Shown piece by piece: positions 38,066 through 48,200 of a stretch of 64,000 nt of DNA (positions are counted from its first letter, which is position 1; every line of letters starts with the position of its first letter). Origin of the DNA: JBMORL01 sp049322335 (GTDB taxonomy: Bacteria > Bacteroidota > Bacteroidia > Flavobacteriales_D > UBA2798); the NCBI GenBank assembly GCA_049322335.1, contig JBMORL010000104.1:1-64000 (forward strand). Reading direction: 5' to 3'. The notes under the pieces were generated by a model. It saw only the letters and a program-made list of their open reading frames with translations, was not told the origin of the DNA and searched no databases. Both the position numbers and the translations under genes were made by a program.

Positions 38066-39202
38066 ATGTCCAATAAAACCGAAACTAAAATAATAGTAAA
38101 ACCCCTTTTTTACAAAAACGGGAACTATACCGCACTTTATTTTCCATTCGACAGGGAAAAAATGGCTTTGGTGAAACAAATTTCTTCAGCTCGGTGGAGC
38201 AATGGAAACAAATGCTGGCTGGTGAAACATGACAAAGAAACAATGGATGAATTATTCCGCATTTTCGGAAAAAAAACCTGGCTGGATCTTTCGGAATTCA
38301 ACTACCTGCCACCGGTTAATAATGCAAAATCAAGAAAAGAAAACCGCACAACTGTTGCATTACCCGAAAGCACATTACAACAAATTGAAAAACTGAAACA
38401 ATGGATGAGATCGAAAAGATACAGCGAAAGTACAATAAACTCTTACCAGGAATCCATTCTCATTTTATTGAAATTTTTCCCTGAAAAAACTCCGGCAGAA
38501 ATCACCAACGATGACATTATCCGGTTTAACAACGACTACATTCTCAAAAATAAATTATCAGCTTCCTATCAAAACCAGTTCATCAACGGTATAAAACTGT
38601 TTTATCAAACCGTGCAGCACCGGAAAATAGATATTGATCTTATCCATCGTCCAAAGAGAGCTAAAATTTTACCCAATGTATTGAGCAAAGAAGAAGTGAA
38701 AGCTATACTGGAAGCTCCGTTAAACCTGAAACACCGGGCTATGCTGTCGTTGATTTATTCATGTGGGCTCAGGCGAAGTGAATTGCTTTACATGAAACCC
38801 TCTGCCATCAACTCCAAAAGGAAGTTACTTATTATACGACAGGGAAAAGGTAAAAAAGACCGGGTGGTACCTTTATCAGAAAAGATCCTGGAAATGTTGA
38901 GGGAATACTACAAGGCTTTTAAACCAAAAGAGTGGTTATTTGAGGGACAAACCGGGGGAATGTATAGCGGAGAAAGTCTCTCGAAAGTATTGAGTCAGGC
39001 CGTAATGAAAGCAGCTATTAATAAACCGGTAACTTTACACTGGCTCCGACATAGCTATGCAACACATCTGCTGGAAAATGGTACAGACCTTAGGTATATA
39101 CAGGAACTACTTGGCCATAACAGCTCAAAAACTACCGAAATTTATACTCATGTAAGCACTAAAAGCCTGCAAAAAATCCGTAGTCCCTTTGATGATTTAT
39201 AG
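38066..39202 (+). CDS. XerC/D-like tyrosine recombinase, likely integrase of the cassette array
   Basis: This 378-residue protein has an extra N-terminal domain (1-95), a SAM-like core-binding domain (about 100-195) and a catalytic domain. All catalytic residues are visible: Arg236 (SCGLRRSEL), Lys in GKGKKDR (260-266), His325 and Arg328 (LHWLRHSYATH), His351 (LLGH) and the nucleophile Tyr360 (TEIYTHV). Arg236 to His325 is 89 residues, as in XerC/D and much shorter than in IntI integron integrases, which carry an insertion there. It is transcribed toward the cassettes, opposite to class 1 integron layout, and stops about 90 bp before the attI-like core. Its function as the array integrase is inferred from position. 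Confidence 0.9.
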   Translation: MSNKTETKIIVKPLFYKNGNYTALYFPFDREKMALVKQISSARWSNGNKCWLVKHDKETMDELFRIFGKKTWLDLSEFNYLPPVNNAKSRKENRTTVALPESTLQQIEKLKQWMRSKRYSESTINSYQESILILLKFFPEKTPAEITNDDIIRFNNDYILKNKLSASYQNQFINGIKLFYQTVQHRKIDIDLIHRPKRAKILPNVLSKEEVKAILEAPLNLKHRAMLSLIYSCGLRRSELLYMKPSAINSKRKLLIIRQGKGKKDRVVPLSEKILEMLREYYKAFKPKEWLFEGQTGGMYSGESLSKVLSQAVMKAAINKPVTLHWLRHSYATHLLENGTDLRYIQELLGHNSSKTTEIYTHVSTKSLQKIRSPFDDL

Positions 39203-39233
39203 AAATATGGTAAATTTGATTTACCCACCAAAA

Positions 39234-39299
39234 GGTAAGCAAAGCCAGCCAATTTGGCTGTATTGTCTTACCAAAGGTTGGACTATAAACAAGTTAGCT
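39234..39299 (+). other. attI-like site downstream of the recombinase
   Basis: The core GTTAGCT (39293-39299) is the reverse complement of the left core AGCTAAC of the first attC (44819-44825), marking the start of cassette 1. Just before it lies a nested inverted repeat: GGTAAG (39234-39239)/CTTACC (39267-39272) around CAGCCAA (39246-39252)/TTGGCTG (39254-39260). This could bind recombinase or end the recombinase transcript. A further ACCAAAAGGT word precedes it at about 39227-39236. Confidence 0.65.
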
Positions 39300-39367
39300 G
39301 CAACCCTAAAGAACAGACGACAGTGCAAAAATTAACGAACAGACAGACGACAAAAAAGCCCACCCGC

Positions 39368-39432
39368 AAAATGGCACATTTGGTTTTTGCCGACACACGA
39401 GCCAACGCTCAAAAAACCAAAAGAGCCATTTT
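39368..39432. repeat. H element 1 (hairpin with GCACATTT/AAAAGAGC core)
   Basis: Arms of 21 nt (39368-39388 and 39412-39432) pair at 19 positions. The two mismatches are both A opposite A, at the two variable positions of the GGCACATTTGG / CCAAAAGAGCC core. The loop contains GAGCCAACGC. It lies in the leader of cassette 1, in the 305-bp gap 39203-39507, which also holds the attI-like site and no other gene. Confidence 0.7.
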
Positions 39433-39507
39433 TTTGCCAACGCTCTGACACCGTTACAACCGAAAAACTTATCTTAACCGACTGAAATAGAAAATATAAT
39501 TTGTAGA

Positions 39508-42500
39508 ATGATTTTAAAAGAATTGAAACCAAGAAAGGCACTGAACAAAGCCTTTTTAAAAGTAAAACCGAACAGGACTGAAATTGAAGGTTTCAAGACC
39601 AATCTCATTACTTTACTCGACAGGACAAATGACACCGAAAGCGAAGAGTTTCATAAAAACCTTGTCATTGACTTTTTAAAGAAAACCTATTACGACCCAA
39701 ACCATTTTATAAATACCAAAGGTCGAAACGACCTTGTTATTCATAACGGACAAAATGCAAACTCGACAGTTGGCGTAATTCTCGAAGCGAAAAAGCCGAC
39801 CAACAAAACGGAAATGATTACCACCAAAAGACTGAATGCAAAAGCATTTCAGGAATTGGTTTTGTATTACTTACGAGAGAGAATTACACACAAAAATCTT
39901 GAAGTAAAACATTTGGTGGCGACCAACATTAACGAATGGTTCATTTTTGACGCTACCCTGTTCGACAGACTTTTTGCTCAAAACAAAAATCTTGTAAAAC
40001 AATTCAACGACTTTGAAGGCGGACGATTGGCAGACACGAAAACTGACTTTTTCTACAAACAAATTGCCGAGCCGTTTATTGAAAGCATTACTTCTGAAAT
40101 TGAATTTACATACTTCAACATTCAGGACTTTCAAAAACCATTGCGCAATACTGATAAAGCAGACGACAATTCGCTGATTGCATTGTTTAAATTGTTGTCG
40201 CCAGAGCATCTTTTAAAACTTCCGTTCACTAACGACAGCAACAGCCTTGACAAACGCTTTTACAGCGAGTTGTTGCACATCATCGGTTTGACCGAAACCA
40301 AAGAAGGAAGTAAAAAACTGATTGAAAGAAACAAAGCAAGTGAACGACACACAGGAACAATCCTTGAAGATACCATCATTCAGCTTGACAGCTTAGATAA
40401 ATTGAGCCGATTGGAAAAACCAAACCAATTCGGCAACACACAACAGGAACGACTTTTTAATGTTGCTCTTGAACTTTCGATTACTTGGATAAACCGCATT
40501 TTGTTTTTGAAGTTGTTGGAAGCCCAACTCATCACTTATCACAAAGGCGACAAATCATTTTCGTTTCTCAATCTTGACAAAATCAAGAACTATGACGACC
40601 TGAACAGCTTGTTTTTTCAAGTGTTGGCACGCAAGTATGACGAGCGAAACGAAGATGTAAAAAAAGCATTTGAAAAAACGCCTTATCTCAATTCATCGCT
40701 TTTCGAGCCGACCGACATTGAGCAGGTTACTTTGTTCATCAGCAACCTGAAAGACGACAAAACCATTCCGATTTTTTCGCAAACCGTGCTTAAAGACCAG
40801 CAAGGCAAAAAACGGACAGGCAACATTTCCACGCTTCAATATTTGTTTGAGTTTTTAGATGCTTACGACTTTGGAGCAGAAGGCGGAGAAGAAATTCAGG
40901 AAGACAACAAAACACTGATAAACGCTTCGGTTCTCGGATTGATTTTCGAGAAAATAAACGGCTACAAAGACGGTTCGTTTTTCACTCCGGGTTTCATCAC
41001 AATGTATATGTGCCGTGAAACCATTCGCAAAGCTGTTGTGCAGAAATTCAACGAAATCAAAAAATGGAATTGCACAACGCTTGAAGAACTATACGACAAA
41101 ATTGAAGACCGAAAAGAAGCCAACCAAATTGTAAACAGCATTAAAATTTGCGACCCTGCCGTGGGTTCAGGACACTTTTTGGTTTCGGCACTCAATGAAA
41201 TGATTGCCGTTAAAAACGACTTGAAAATTCTGCAAGACCGAGACGGAAAACGCTTGAAGGAATATCAGGTGGAAGTGGTAAATGATGAACTGATTGTAAC
41301 AGACGAAGATGGCGAACTTTTTGAATACAACCCAAGCAACAAAGAAAGTCAACGCATACAAGAAACGCTTTTCCACGAAAAGCAAACCATTATTGAAAAT
41401 TGCCTTTTCGGTGTGGACATCAATTCCAATTCGGTAAAAATTTGTCGTTTGCGTTTGTGGATTGAACTTTTGAAAAATGCTTATTACAAGAACGCCACAG
41501 AATTAGAAACGCTTCCGAATATTGACATCAACATAAAATGCGGAAACTCTTTGGTGAGCCGTTTTGCCATTGATGCCGACCTGAAACAAGCCTTGAAAAA
41601 AAGCAAGTGGACGATTGACAGCTACCGAATTGCCGTTGACACTTACCGTAATGCTGAAAGCAAGGAACAAAAAAGAGAAATGGAACGACTGATAGCCGAC
41701 ATTAAATCGGATTTTAGAAGTGAAATTTCGCTGAACGACCCGAAAGTAAAGAAGCTACGCAAACTTTCAGGCGACTTGTATCAAATGACCAATCAAGGGC
41801 AACTTTTTGAAATGAGCAAAAAGGAAAAAGCCGATTGGAACAAAAAAGTGCAACAACTCACCGAAGAAACCAAAAAACTTGAAACCGAAATTGAAGAAAT
41901 AAAAGCCAACAAGATTTTTGAAAATGCTTTTGAATGGCGTTTTGAATTTCCCGAAGTGCTAAATGATGATGGCGATTTTGTTGGATTTGATTTAATACTT
42001 GGCAATCCACCTTATTTACAGCTTTCAAAAACGGAAGACATTACTAAAGAGTATAAAAATTATTTACTTGAAACTTATCAAACTTCAGGTGGCAGGTTAA
42101 ACACGTTTATATTTTTCATTCACTTATCAAGCAAAATTTTACATTCTAACGGCTTTTTACATTTCATAATTCCTAACACTATTCTTTCTCAAGAGTATTA
42201 CTCGTTTACAAGAGATTTCTTAGTGAACAAAGTTTCCTTAACTGAAATTGTAAACTTCCCAATTCTACCGTTTGAAGATGCAGTTGTTGAAACGGTTTTA
42301 ATTCAGTATGTAAACAGTCCAAACCTAATTGATAGCATTGAAGTAAAAGAACTTTCACAAGAGAAATTAACAACTGCATCTAGGCTAAAAAGAGAAGTCA
42401 TAAATCGTGACACTAAGTTTTCATTTGTTTACAACCTAAACCCAATAATTGAAAAAGTATTTGAAAAAGAACACGATACGTTTGGTTCAATATGCGAAGT

Positions 42501-43104
42501 AAATCAAGGTATTGCACTTAAAGGCGATAAGTCTCTTTCATTAAAGGAAACCAAAGAAAATGAAAATTGCTTCAAACTTCTTGACGGCAGAAATATCAAT
42601 AAGTATTCGATAAAATGGGATGGTGTTTATCTCGATTATGATTTGGACAGAATTCACAGTTGCAAACGAAAAGATATTTTTGAAAGTGCTGAAAAACTAA
42701 TGTTCAGACGTGTTTCATCTTCATTAATTTTCACTTACGACAGTGAACAGTATTATGCTTTAAATACTTTGGTTATCGTAAACAAGATTGACAATAAAAT
42801 TGGTCCTGATTTGAAATTCATACTTGGGCTAATGAATTCAAAACTTATGAATTATGTGTATTCAAATAAGTTCAAGTCAACAAAAACTGTCTTTTCAGAA
42901 ATTCAAGCACGGTCAATTAAGGAACTACCAATACCAAAAATCAGCAATGAATTTGAGAATGAAATAACAAGTTTATCATCTGAAATTATCTCGTTGAAAA
43001 AATCAATGGCGGATACAACAGATTTAGAAAACCAAATAGACCAATTGATTTACCAACTTTACGAGTTGACGGAAAAAGAAATTAAAATTATTGAGAACGC
43101 ATAA
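39508..43104 (+). CDS. Type IIG restriction-modification enzyme (nuclease-methyltransferase fusion)
   Basis: This 1198-residue single-chain enzyme combines cleavage and adenine methylation. An N-terminal PD-(D/E)xK-like nuclease shows Asp75 (GRNDLVIHNG) and Glu93-x-Lys95 (VILEAKKP). A helical spacer leads to the gamma-class N6-adenine methyltransferase with SAM motif I DPAVGSGHF (549-557) and catalytic motif IV NPPY (833-836). The last about 300 residues form the target-recognition domain, with GICALKGDK-like and ELPIPKIS-like phrases. The size and order fit type IIG enzymes of the Eco57I/DUF7149-like group. It is the first gene of cassette 1 and stops five bases before the next gene. It should protect against foreign DNA; its recognition site is unknown. 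Confidence 0.9.
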   Translation: MILKELKPRKALNKAFLKVKPNRTEIEGFKTNLITLLDRTNDTESEEFHKNLVIDFLKKTYYDPNHFINTKGRNDLVIHNGQNANSTVGVILEAKKPTNKTEMITTKRLNAKAFQELVLYYLRERITHKNLEVKHLVATNINEWFIFDATLFDRLFAQNKNLVKQFNDFEGGRLADTKTDFFYKQIAEPFIESITSEIEFTYFNIQDFQKPLRNTDKADDNSLIALFKLLSPEHLLKLPFTNDSNSLDKRFYSELLHIIGLTETKEGSKKLIERNKASERHTGTILEDTIIQLDSLDKLSRLEKPNQFGNTQQERLFNVALELSITWINRILFLKLLEAQLITYHKGDKSFSFLNLDKIKNYDDLNSLFFQVLARKYDERNEDVKKAFEKTPYLNSSLFEPTDIEQVTLFISNLKDDKTIPIFSQTVLKDQQGKKRTGNISTLQYLFEFLDAYDFGAEGGEEIQEDNKTLINASVLGLIFEKINGYKDGSFFTPGFITMYMCRETIRKAVVQKFNEIKKWNCTTLEELYDKIEDRKEANQIVNSIKICDPAVGSGHFLVSALNEMIAVKNDLKILQDRDGKRLKEYQVEVVNDELIVTDEDGELFEYNPSNKESQRIQETLFHEKQTIIENCLFGVDINSNSVKICRLRLWIELLKNAYYKNATELETLPNIDINIKCGNSLVSRFAIDADLKQALKKSKWTIDSYRIAVDTYRNAESKEQKREMERLIADIKSDFRSEISLNDPKVKKLRKLSGDLYQMTNQGQLFEMSKKEKADWNKKVQQLTEETKKLETEIEEIKANKIFENAFEWRFEFPEVLNDDGDFVGFDLILGNPPYLQLSKTEDITKEYKNYLLETYQTSGGRLNTFIFFIHLSSKILHSNGFLHFIIPNTILSQEYYSFTRDFLVNKVSLTEIVNFPILPFEDAVVETVLIQYVNSPNLIDSIEVKELSQEKLTTASRLKREVINRDTKFSFVYNLNPIIEKVFEKEHDTFGSICEVNQGIALKGDKSLSLKETKENENCFKLLDGRNINKYSIKWDGVYLDYDLDRIHSCKRKDIFESAEKLMFRRVSSSLIFTYDSEQYYALNTLVIVNKIDNKIGPDLKFILGLMNSKLMNYVYSNKFKSTKTVFSEIQARSIKELPIPKISNEFENEITSLSSEIISLKKSMADTTDLENQIDQLIYQLYELTEKEIKIIENA

Positions 43105-43108
43105 AAGT

Positions 43109-44683
43109 ATGGAGTTAGACTACTTTTTAATAAAGGAAAGAATCAAACAATTGGAAACCACTTTCATAAAAGATGGTTGGCTAACTATTTACGAATCATC
43201 GGAAGATGACTTAATTTATTGTTGTTTAGTCCATAACTCAAAGATTGAAGAATACAAATCAAATACTGATTGGGTGATAAGACCATATTATGAAGGCAAA
43301 CCAGCAGTTTTTGGTGATGGAACATATAAAACTTATTCAGAAGATGGGTATGAGCCATTTATTTTCATTAAGCATTTTAACTTCAATAATGGCGGTGAAA
43401 AATACATCGACATTTCAGAAGAATTTGTTTTATACTTCAAACTCTACGAAAATGCCGAAAATAAACAAAACAGAAAATACTATTTCATTGATGAACTTGG
43501 CGACTTAGACGAAGTAATTAATGTTGAGCCAAAAAGGATTAGAATAAAACTGAAATATCTTAAAGAATACATCGCAGTTCGGCAACTACATTTTGCCGTA
43601 TGTTTTGATTTTATGAGAGTTGGCAATATTGATATTTCAGAAAACAAAATTGAATTTATTGATAAAGATTTTAAAGGGGAAAATTATATCTACAATCATC
43701 TGATAAGACCTTTAGACGGAAAATTTCAGAGTTGGATACTCGGTAAAAAGATTATCAGTTTTGACCCATCTAAATCAAAAAGCTATCATTTTGATTATGA
43801 GAATCAAGTTTATGAAAGTTTTATTACGGGCTATGATGAAGAAGGAAATGAAGTTTATCAGGATTGCAGCAAAACAAATGACAAATACTTTGTAGTAACG
43901 TATTTTAAAAAAGATGTTCTAAATAAATACTACAACGAACCACAGAAATATGAAGTTGACGGTTGGCACGTAAAATCAAATTTCTTTTCCCTAAAAATTG
44001 ATAATAATAACGAAGATTATGTCGCAGTTTTTCTAATTGAATTGGGCTATTTGCCTTACAAAGAGCAACTACATTGGAAGCATTATAATATTCAACCTCA
44101 AAAGGGAATTAGTCACGCATATTATCAAACAATGATTGAAGGTAATTGGGTTGACCATCCCGAAACTCCTGATTTATTCTTTAAGCACAAGTTTGAGCAA
44201 TTCAATAAAAAATGGGAGACGAAATTTGGTTGGCGATTATACAAACCTTTGGCAAAAGAAGATGAGCATCTATTTAAAGCCTTACACATTCCTACATCTA
44301 ACAATGTAAAATCCTTTTGCGAACAAATATTATCAATTATCAAAATCACTATAGACCGACTTAACGAAGCTGAATTAGCAAAGCAAATAACACGTGACGA
44401 TAATGATAAAGGAATTACAAAGCTTGAAAAGTTTCTTGCGGTTCATCAAATGCAAATTCCTGATATGATTACATTTTTACGGCACTTATGGAATTTGCGT
44501 TCGGGTCTTTTAGCACATAGTTTCAGTAACTCAAACGACAAGTGTAAAAAAGCAATAAAGTATTTCGGCATACGAGAAGACAATTATGTAGAAGTTGCCA
44601 AGGACATATTTACAAAATCAATTTTCACCCTTAACACATTAGAAAACAAATTGCTTAGTGACGAAAAAATAGAAGTAAAATGA
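43109..44683 (+). CDS. Unknown protein with HEPN-like C-terminus, partner of the type IIG enzyme
   Basis: This 524-residue protein starts at the ATG at 43109, four bases after the type IIG stop; an upstream TTG would overlap that gene. I do not recognise the main part (about 1-400), which is rich in Tyr, Asp and Lys and looks beta-rich. The C-terminal about 120 residues are helical and contain LRHLWNLRSGLLAHSF (about 460-475), an R-x5-H pattern like the active-site motif of HEPN ribonucleases, in which R and H are separated by four to six residues. It could therefore be an RNA-cleaving abortive-infection effector guarded by or accessory to the restriction enzyme. This is inference from one motif and gene pairing. 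Confidence 0.62.
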   Translation: MELDYFLIKERIKQLETTFIKDGWLTIYESSEDDLIYCCLVHNSKIEEYKSNTDWVIRPYYEGKPAVFGDGTYKTYSEDGYEPFIFIKHFNFNNGGEKYIDISEEFVLYFKLYENAENKQNRKYYFIDELGDLDEVINVEPKRIRIKLKYLKEYIAVRQLHFAVCFDFMRVGNIDISENKIEFIDKDFKGENYIYNHLIRPLDGKFQSWILGKKIISFDPSKSKSYHFDYENQVYESFITGYDEEGNEVYQDCSKTNDKYFVVTYFKKDVLNKYYNEPQKYEVDGWHVKSNFFSLKIDNNNEDYVAVFLIELGYLPYKEQLHWKHYNIQPQKGISHAYYQTMIEGNWVDHPETPDLFFKHKFEQFNKKWETKFGWRLYKPLAKEDEHLFKALHIPTSNNVKSFCEQILSIIKITIDRLNEAELAKQITRDDNDKGITKLEKFLAVHQMQIPDMITFLRHLWNLRSGLLAHSFSNSNDKCKKAIKYFGIREDNYVEVAKDIFTKSIFTLNTLENKLLSDEKIEVK

Positions 44684-44706
44684 GAACAAAGCCAACGCTT
44701 CACAGC

Positions 44707-44765
44707 CACACACATTGCCAAGTCGCACAAGCCAACGCACAAACCAAAACTTGGCAAAGAGTGTG
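44707..44765. repeat. H element 2
   Basis: The arms 44707-44723 and 44749-44765 pair except for the same two A-A mismatches in the ACACATT / AAAGAGT core. The loop contains GCACAAGCCAACGCAC. It lies 23 bp after the stop of the last gene of cassette 1, preceded by AAGCCAACGC. The stem sequence differs from the other H elements but remains complementary. Confidence 0.7.
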
Positions 44766-44818
44766 TCTGTCCCACCGCACAACCGACAGACAATCAGCAC
44801 GAAAGACAGAAGGGCAGC

Positions 44819-44951
44819 AGCTAACAGCGGCTTGGCGCAAGCGGGGGGGGTAGTTCTCCGTTTGACAGTTTTTCGTAAATTTGAGCTTTCGGCTTCGTAG
44901 AAAGTTTAGTGGTAAAAGTCCCCGCCTGCGCCAAGCCGCGACCCGTTACCA
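44819..44951 (+). other. attC-like recombination site 1 (end of cassette 1)
   Basis: The left core AGCTAAC (44819-44825) pairs with GTTAGCT at the attI-like site. The right core GTTACCA (44945-44951) begins cassette 2. Between them, long arms pair: AGCGGCTTGGCGCAAGCGGGG next to the left core against CCCCGCCTGCGCCAAGCCGC next to the right core. Extra bases on the right arm (GGGT side) give the asymmetry expected of extrahelical bases in attC. The total length is 133 bp, within the attC range. Confidence 0.82.
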
Positions 44952-45134
44952 CCAATGCTAAAAAGACAGACGACACAGCAAGACAATGACTAAAAATGGA
45001 CTCAACATACAGACCATATCGACCAAGCGGACAGACAAACAAGCTGACCGTGTTTTGCTATTGGGACAGGTGACAGAAAAGAAAGAAAAAGCCAACCCTT
45101 CGCATTTTTTAAAATTTCTTTTAGCCAGCCGCAC

Positions 45135-45199
45135 ATTGGCACATTTGGTTTTGCCCCAACACACAAAGCCGACCCTTCAGCAAAACCAAAAGAGCCAAT
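45135..45199. repeat. H element 3
   Basis: The arms 45135-45154 and 45180-45199 (20 nt each) pair except for two A-A mismatches in GGCACATTTGG / CCAAAAGAGCC. The loop carries ACACAAAGCCGACCC. It lies in the leader of cassette 2, 31 bp before the helicase ATG. The 547-bp gap 44684-45230 holds H2, attC1, this element and no gene. Confidence 0.7.
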
Positions 45200-45230
45200 T
45201 TCCAGCCCACCCCCAAAAAGCAGTTGTAGT

Positions 45231-48200
45231 ATGAATCAAAAGGACGTTTGGAAAAAGTATATCACTGCACAATCCAAAATCTTAGAACATAAATCTAGAC
45301 CCATTGGAATTGACACGACAAAATCCGTTCAACTTAACGGTTTGAAACTACATTTGTCAATAGACCAAGAAATCTTCAAACAAGTATTCAAGAAAGAAGT
45401 AGAGCAGATTTTCAAACTTCAAAACTTTGATTTTGAAAGCGGGTATATTCAGGCAAGTGTTGCAGATACGACAAACATAACGTCTGAACAACTCAACAAA
45501 CTAAAAGAACTTGCTGAAATCTGTTACATTGATTTTAATGAGAATCCTGTTATTGAAGGAACTATCGCAGGACAAGAAAACAACAGCAAAGAAGAACTAA
45601 AAAATATAATTGGAGAACTACCAACGAGCTACCATTTTAAAAATTCAGGATTGATATTTTTAACCATAGATGAATGGAATAAGGCTAGCCAAATTCAGGG
45701 TCTCAAATTCAACAAAAAAGTAGGTTCGGTTTTTTCAATAAAACCTTCGCTTTCATTTCTTATTTCTACGTTTTATAGAAATATCGAAATCGCTCAACAA
45801 GGGAATAAAATAACTGTTGAAGGAGAATTACACCAAAATGTTTATGAGGTGTTTGAGAAACATTTCGGTTTAGCGAAACGTGGAAACGAACTGACTTTCA
45901 CTTTTGAAAATAAAGATATTTTAAAACGAAGAATTGATGAATTAGAAAGCAAGGGAATTACACTTCCGCAACCAAAGGAGAATTGCCTGCATTTTAACTA
46001 TGACAGCAAGTTTTATGAACAACACGAATCAGATTTGGGTTTTGAGGCTTTTCGATTAAAAAGAGCACTCAAAAAATATTTTCCAAACAACCCATTTGAG
46101 TTTTATTACAAAACTGAATACTCATTTGATTTTAGAAAACTTGATAAAGGAATTGACGAACTTGAACGAAACGAAGATGTATTTTGGAATAGATTGTTTT
46201 CTGAAATACACGGGGACGAATTTCAAGTGAGCCAAACACACAGAACAATTTCATTTGACTTTGAAACTGAATCAGAATTAATTGAGAAACTTAATCATAT
46301 TAAATCATTCTCATTCTTTGATATATACGACAGAGGTGATACTCATAAATTCAAATTCAATATCAAGTTTGAAACTGGGTTGCACGAATTGCAAAGTAAT
46401 TTGAAAAAAGAATTACCTAATCTGAATACAAAACTTATTGCAAACGGAGAGAAACTCATATTCCGTCAATTCTACCAAGCAGGAAATAAAACGGAAATTC
46501 TTGCAAGATTGAACAACCAATTAAATGACTCTATTGATTCCGAAAGTTTCATTTACACGATAAACGACACGTTTCAAGAGAAATATCTTTGTGAGGAAAA
46601 CTTTGAATTGAAGGTTGAGCAAGAAGAAGATAAACTTTCAAAACTTTTACGAGAAGAATTTTATTTCGGAAATCCTCAAAAGGAAAAATTCTATTTAGGT
46701 AAATTACAGAAAGTTGATTATCCTGCTTTGTATTTTGTAGTTGATGAAGAAAGGATTGAAGAAGTAAAAGAGAACATTACGGAAGAAAATGTAAAAGCTA
46801 TTTTTCCCGATTTAAAAGGTGAAAAGGACAAGATAAAACGTTTAGAAGATACTGTTCTTAAACTTGATGATGAAAAAACGAAGTTGCCAAATGACAACGC
46901 AAAAGTTTTTTTATACGATTCATCAAAAGCCAAAGTCATTGAAAATATTGACTATTTGCTAAGTAAAACGAGTGATGAATGGCAAGACTTTGAAAACAAT
47001 CTTTTTTCTCAATCATTAAATGAATCGCAACGGCAAGCCATTTATAAATCGCTTTACGCAGATGAGTTAGCTCTAATTCAAGGACCACCAGGAACAGGCA
47101 AATCAACTGCAATCGCTGAAATTATTTGGCAACACATCAGAAAAGAGCCAAAACAAAAAATTCTTCTAACTTCTGAAACCAACCTTGCTGTTGATAATGC
47201 TATTGACCGATTAAAGAATGGACAAAACAATGTTGTAAAGCCCATTCGGTTTGGCAATACAGATAACTTAGAATCGGAAGGGTGTTTTTATTCCCTTGAA
47301 GCCATTGAAAATTGGCAAAAAAACAATTCAACAGAAAGTAACACTGTATCGCATTGGGTAAGCAACATTGCAAACCGAGTTAAACTCCAAGACGATGAAC
47401 AAATTGATTCGGCACTAGATAAATGGAAAAATCATTTGCAAAAGCCTAACAATGAAACCAAAAAACTTTTTGCAGAGAAATACTTGGAGTATGTGAATTT
47501 GATTGGTGCAACAGGAAGTTCAATAGGAAAACTTAATTCTGAAAATAAATGGACTTCGTTTTTCCGTTCATACTTGAATGTTTTCAACCGGAAAAGCTAT
47601 CAGGAAAACGATTATAAAAGTTGTAACCGAACAAACATAAATTTTGACACCGTAATTATGGATGAAGCAAGTAAAGCAACACCACCCGAACTTGCTTTGC
47701 CTGTCTTATTTGGAAAGAAATCAATTATAGTGGGCGACCATAGACAATTACCACCAATGATTGACGGAGAAGAAATCAAAGATTTACTTGTGTCTATTGG
47801 CGAAAAGGCATTGGCCAAAACACTATCACATAAGGAATTTGAAATTTCGCAGTTTGAAAGGTTATTCAAAAATATTGATGATAGCATAAAAGGAACATTT
47901 GACACACAATATCGAATGCACCCTGCAATCAATGAAGCTATCTCACAATTTTACAAAGATGACGGTGGTTTGAAGTGCGGTTTGCCATTAGAAGAAACTT
48001 ATCACAATTCGTTTGACAAATGGGATTCAAGGTATCACGGCTTACAATACAAAAACATCTTGACACCCGAAACACATACCATTTGGGTAAATGTAACCAC
48101 ACCCGAAATTCAAGAAGGAACATCAAGAGTTAATTTCGGAGAAATTGAAGCGATTGACAATATTTTGAATATTCTCAAAAACAGCAATGGGAAAAATGAA

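Noticed and set aside
38066..39202. Calling the recombinase a canonical integron integrase IntI
   Set aside because: The spacing between the catalytic Arg and the HxxR box is Xer-like and no IntI-specific insertion is visible; only its position links it to the array.
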